Assembly (NCBI GenBank): GCA_021496505.1
Contig: CP053031.1
Coordinates: forward strand, 930,001 to 994,000
Source: Thermoleophilia bacterium SCSIO 60948
Lineage (GTDB): Bacteria; Actinomycetota; Thermoleophilia; Solirubrobacterales; 70-9
Direction: 5' to 3'
DNA: 64,000 nucleotides
A program made the translations under genes and the position numbers. Below are positions 62,199 through 64,000 of the stretch, one piece after another; position 1 is the stretch's first letter, and each line of letters begins with the position of its first letter. Under the pieces are notes generated by a model, which was not told the origin of the DNA, ran no database searches, and worked only from the letters and a program-made list of their open reading frames with translations.

Positions 62199-62663
62199 AT
62201 GAACTTCAGACGTGGACCAGCGCTAGTCGGTGTGGCGGTCGCTGCCGTGGTCGTCATCGTGATCGTCGTCGCCGGCGGCGGTAACGATGCGAAGACCCCA
62301 ACCGCCCCGGCGGAGGGTCCAACCGCACAGGTGCGGGGCCCTGAAGCCGGGTCGTCCGGCAAGGGACCACGCGACGGTGAAGAGAAGCCGGCGGAGTCGG
62401 AGCAGCCTCTGATTGAGCTCTCCGACGGCCAGCCGGTGGGCGGAGTGAGGGAGCTCTCCTACTCGCCCGGCGACCAGATCCGATTCGCCGTCGCTTCGGA
62501 TGTCGACGACGAGATCCACTTTCACGGCTACGACGTGTCGGTGCCGGTGCGCGCAGGTAAGAAGGCTCAGGTCGAGATCGACAACGCGAGCCTCGAAGGG
62601 GTGTTCGAGGTCGAGCTAGAGGACCGCGTGATCCCGATCGCCGAAGTGACCGTCAGCCCATGA
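62199..62663 (+). CDS. Membrane-anchored cupredoxin-like protein
   Basis: A 154-residue protein with an N-terminal anchor (residues 8-27, ALVGVAVAAVVVIVIVVAGG), a 50-residue disordered Pro/Gly/Glu linker and a C-terminal cupredoxin-like domain (EIHFHGYDVSVPVRAGKKAQ). The domain sits outside the membrane. The His residues in HFHGYD remain, but the Cys and Met copper ligands of true cupredoxins are absent, and the terminal strand is FEVELEDRVIPIAEV. Such domains often accompany CtaG and copper proteins; its partner lies 142 bases downstream. A small role in copper delivery is a guess. Confidence 0.75.
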   Translation: MNFRRGPALVGVAVAAVVVIVIVVAGGGNDAKTPTAPAEGPTAQVRGPEAGSSGKGPRDGEEKPAESEQPLIELSDGQPVGGVRELSYSPGDQIRFAVASDVDDEIHFHGYDVSVPVRAGKKAQVEIDNASLEGVFEVELEDRVIPIAEVTVSP

Positions 62664-62788
62664 CCCGCTAACCGCGGGGCAGCCGTGCTCTGCGGCCACC
62701 GCCGCCGCCCGCGCCTTGCCGTCGGCGCGTGGGTCTTGTCCTCGATGAAGATTCTGGTGGTCTCGATCGGCGGGAGAAGCGGCATCGG

Positions 62789-62794
62789 TAGCCT
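62789..62794 (+). promoter_or_regulatory. -10 hexamer TAGCCT upstream of ctaG
   Basis: TAGCCT lies 11 bases before ATG 62806 (5 before GTG 62800). A GAGGG between them can serve as ribosome-binding site for ATG 62806. Confidence 0.45.
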
Positions 62795-62805
62795 CGAGGG
62801 TGCAC

Positions 62806-63741
62806 ATGGACATGGTTGGTCACGGGTCTTCCTTCGATCTGCTCAAGTTGCTCGGCGAAATCGGGATCCCGCTGGCGCTGGCCGTCGCCTACTGGCTGCG
62901 AGTCCGGGTTCTCGCTCGCGAGCACAGGGCGCCGTCCCGCCGCCGCCAGCTGTCCTTCGGCGCGGGCCTGCTCGTCATCGTGGTCGCCAGCGTCGGATTG
63001 GCGGAGATCTCGATGCGGCAGGTCTCGGGCCACATGGTCCAGCACCTCCTGCTGATGGATCTCGCCGCGTTCCTCGTGATCCTGGGAGTGACGCGGCCGG
63101 TCGTGGAGCCGCTCCTCAGCGTGCCGGGGCTGCGCCACGCGCGCAAGATCGTCCGGCCGGTGCCGGCGATGCTGATCTTCATCGCCATCGTGGTGGTCTG
63201 GCACCTTCCGCCGCTCTACAACCTGACCGCGGAGAGCGAGCTGGCGCACGCCGCATCGCGCACGTTCTTCCTCGGGGCCGGGCTCGTGAAGTGGATGGCG
63301 CTCATCGGTCCGGTCTCGGCGGCGGCTTGGTTCGTCGGCGGCTTCTCGCTCCTATACGTGGCCACGGAGCACCTGTTCATCGCCGTGATGGGCAACGTCT
63401 TCATGTGGGCCGGCACGCCGATCTACTCCGTGTACGCCGAGCGAACCGCGGCGGTCGGCATCGATCCCGTGACCGATCAATCGATCGGTGGTGGGATCAT
63501 GGCGGTATGGGGGATGATGCTCACGCTCGCCTTGCTGGCCTGGGTCCTGCTGCGGTGGTCCAAGCACGAGACGGAGCGGCAGGACCTGCTCGACCTGGCT
63601 CGTGACAACGGCGTCGCGATTCCGGCCGACGTAGTCGCGAGGGCGGTACGAAACGGCCAGGCCGGAGCGATGAGGGTCGACATCCTGCGCCGACGCCACG
63701 ACCCTCGCGCCGCTGCTGCGAGTAGTCGCGGTTCGTCCTGA
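62806..63741 (+). CDS. Cytochrome c oxidase assembly protein CtaG (caa3-type)
   Basis: A 311-residue protein with about seven membrane helices, matching the Caa3_CtaG family that delivers copper to cytochrome oxidase in Gram-positive and other bacteria (unrelated to the proteobacterial Cox11-type CtaG). Histidines sit at conserved places: SGHMVQHLLLMDLAAFL, VVVWHLPPLYN and TEHLFIAVMGNVFMW. The N-terminus is Met/His-rich (MDMVGH). ATG 62806 is preferred because GAGG lies 7 bases upstream; GTG 62800 is possible. It follows the cupredoxin-like gene; no oxidase subunit genes are in the window. Confidence 0.9.
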   Translation: MDMVGHGSSFDLLKLLGEIGIPLALAVAYWLRVRVLAREHRAPSRRRQLSFGAGLLVIVVASVGLAEISMRQVSGHMVQHLLLMDLAAFLVILGVTRPVVEPLLSVPGLRHARKIVRPVPAMLIFIAIVVVWHLPPLYNLTAESELAHAASRTFFLGAGLVKWMALIGPVSAAAWFVGGFSLLYVATEHLFIAVMGNVFMWAGTPIYSVYAERTAAVGIDPVTDQSIGGGIMAVWGMMLTLALLAWVLLRWSKHETERQDLLDLARDNGVAIPADVVARAVRNGQAGAMRVDILRRRHDPRAAAASSRGSS

Positions 63742-63749
63742 CCCGGGCC

Positions 63750-64000
63750 TCAGCGCAGTCGTTTCGCCCGGATCGCCCGCGAGAGGAACCGGCCCCTGCT
63801 GTCGGCGGGCGGGCGTAGGCCGAGTAGGCGCATGACCGTCGGTGCGATGTCGACGTTGACCGGCCGTGAGGAGAGACGCTTGCCCCGGACGATGCCGTCG
63901 CGGACGAGCGGCGAACCACCCGCGAGGGCGAGGAAGTTGTCGGCGGTCACGGGGTTGCCGTGATTTCCGGGCAGCGGGTTCCCGGTCGGGTCCGGCAGCG
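63750..64000 (-). CDS. Alkaline phosphatase/phosphodiesterase superfamily protein, C-terminal part
   Basis: The frame runs off the window edge, so only the last 82 residues are seen. They contain PLPGNHGNPVTADNFLALAG, with the GNHG-type metal-binding His, the SPLVRDGIVRG strand, then VDIAPTVMRLLGLRPP and GRFLSRAI. This is how alkaline phosphatase-superfamily (nucleotide pyrophosphatase/sulfatase-like) enzymes end. Substrate cannot be stated. It is convergent with ctaG, stops 8 bases apart. Confidence 0.85.
   Translation of the reverse strand, partial: LPDPTGNPLPGNHGNPVTADNFLALAGGSPLVRDGIVRGKRLSSRPVNVDIAPTVMRLLGLRPPADSRGRFLSRAIRAKRLR

Noticed and set aside
61843-62202. 119-codon plus frame in the low-gene region
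   Set aside because: Arg/Gly-rich translation, no domain, and it ends just after the start of the cupredoxin-like gene; the frame from 61928 is slightly better but also weak.

Overview
The window is a very GC-rich stretch of chromosome with dense genes, short spacers and many 1-4 bp gene overlaps. Several features point to an actinobacterium. The block rpmE-prfA-prmC-sua5-(glyA)-GlcNAc-1-phosphate transferase-atpI-atpBEFHAGDC matches the classic actinobacterial order. There is also a MarP-like protease, an HxlR regulator, a WS/DGAT acyltransferase, an LCP protein and a Mycobacterium-type RpiB. I suspect a deep lineage such as Thermoleophilia/Solirubrobacterales, but this is inference. No tRNA, rRNA, CRISPR array, insertion sequence or prophage was recognised.

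Layout. 1-3003: electron-transfer flavoprotein alpha (cut by the window edge), ETF-quinone oxidoreductase and a GNAT enzyme. 3000-4618: a hydrolase and a divergent TetR regulator sharing a 25-bp palindrome. 4630-12393: ribosomal protein L31, release factor 1 and its methylase, threonylcarbamoyl-AMP synthase, an SRPBCC protein, ribose-5-phosphate isomerase, SHMT, a DUF354 protein and an envelope sugar-phosphate transferase. 12714-20357: the complete F1Fo ATP synthase operon, closed by a strong hairpin. 20400-29596: an M20 peptidase followed by an envelope-polysaccharide module (LCP, nucleotide-sugar dehydrogenase, two sugar nucleotidyltransferases, PMI/PGI), interrupted by a lipase and ArfB on the other strand. 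29695-39117: a large PAS histidine kinase with its response regulator, homoserine kinase, an orphan ParA, a lipoprotein, a penicillin-binding protein, a MarP-like protease and HxlR. 39131-46955: an AddAB-type helicase-nuclease and an unknown divergent gene. 47123-56896: HNH nuclease, HAD phosphatase, FxsA, secreted M14 peptidase, MIP18 protein, DUF2237, penicillin acylase and a DMT-like protein. 56943-64000: WS/DGAT, M28 peptidase, DUF3224, IspH, a redoxin-like protein without its cysteines, and a cupredoxin/CtaG group ending in a truncated phosphatase.

Two signals run through the window. First, about twenty operon-leading genes on both strands have a TANNNT hexamer (often TAGCCT) only 5-12 bases before the start codon and usually no Shine-Dalgarno sequence, which suggests mostly leaderless transcription. 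This signal also resolves several start codons and reveals very compact divergent promoters. Second, genes inside operons are joined by NTGA overlaps using ATG, GTG, TTG and probably CTG starts, and three convergent pairs share one palindromic CTAG as the stop on both strands.

The most unusual proteins are the ATP synthase alpha and beta subunits, which both carry long acidic tails ending in the same ANA motif. Others are an ETF-QO lacking the fourth cluster cysteine, an AddB with a degenerate Walker A, and a cupredoxin-like and a redoxin-like protein that have lost the residues their families normally use.
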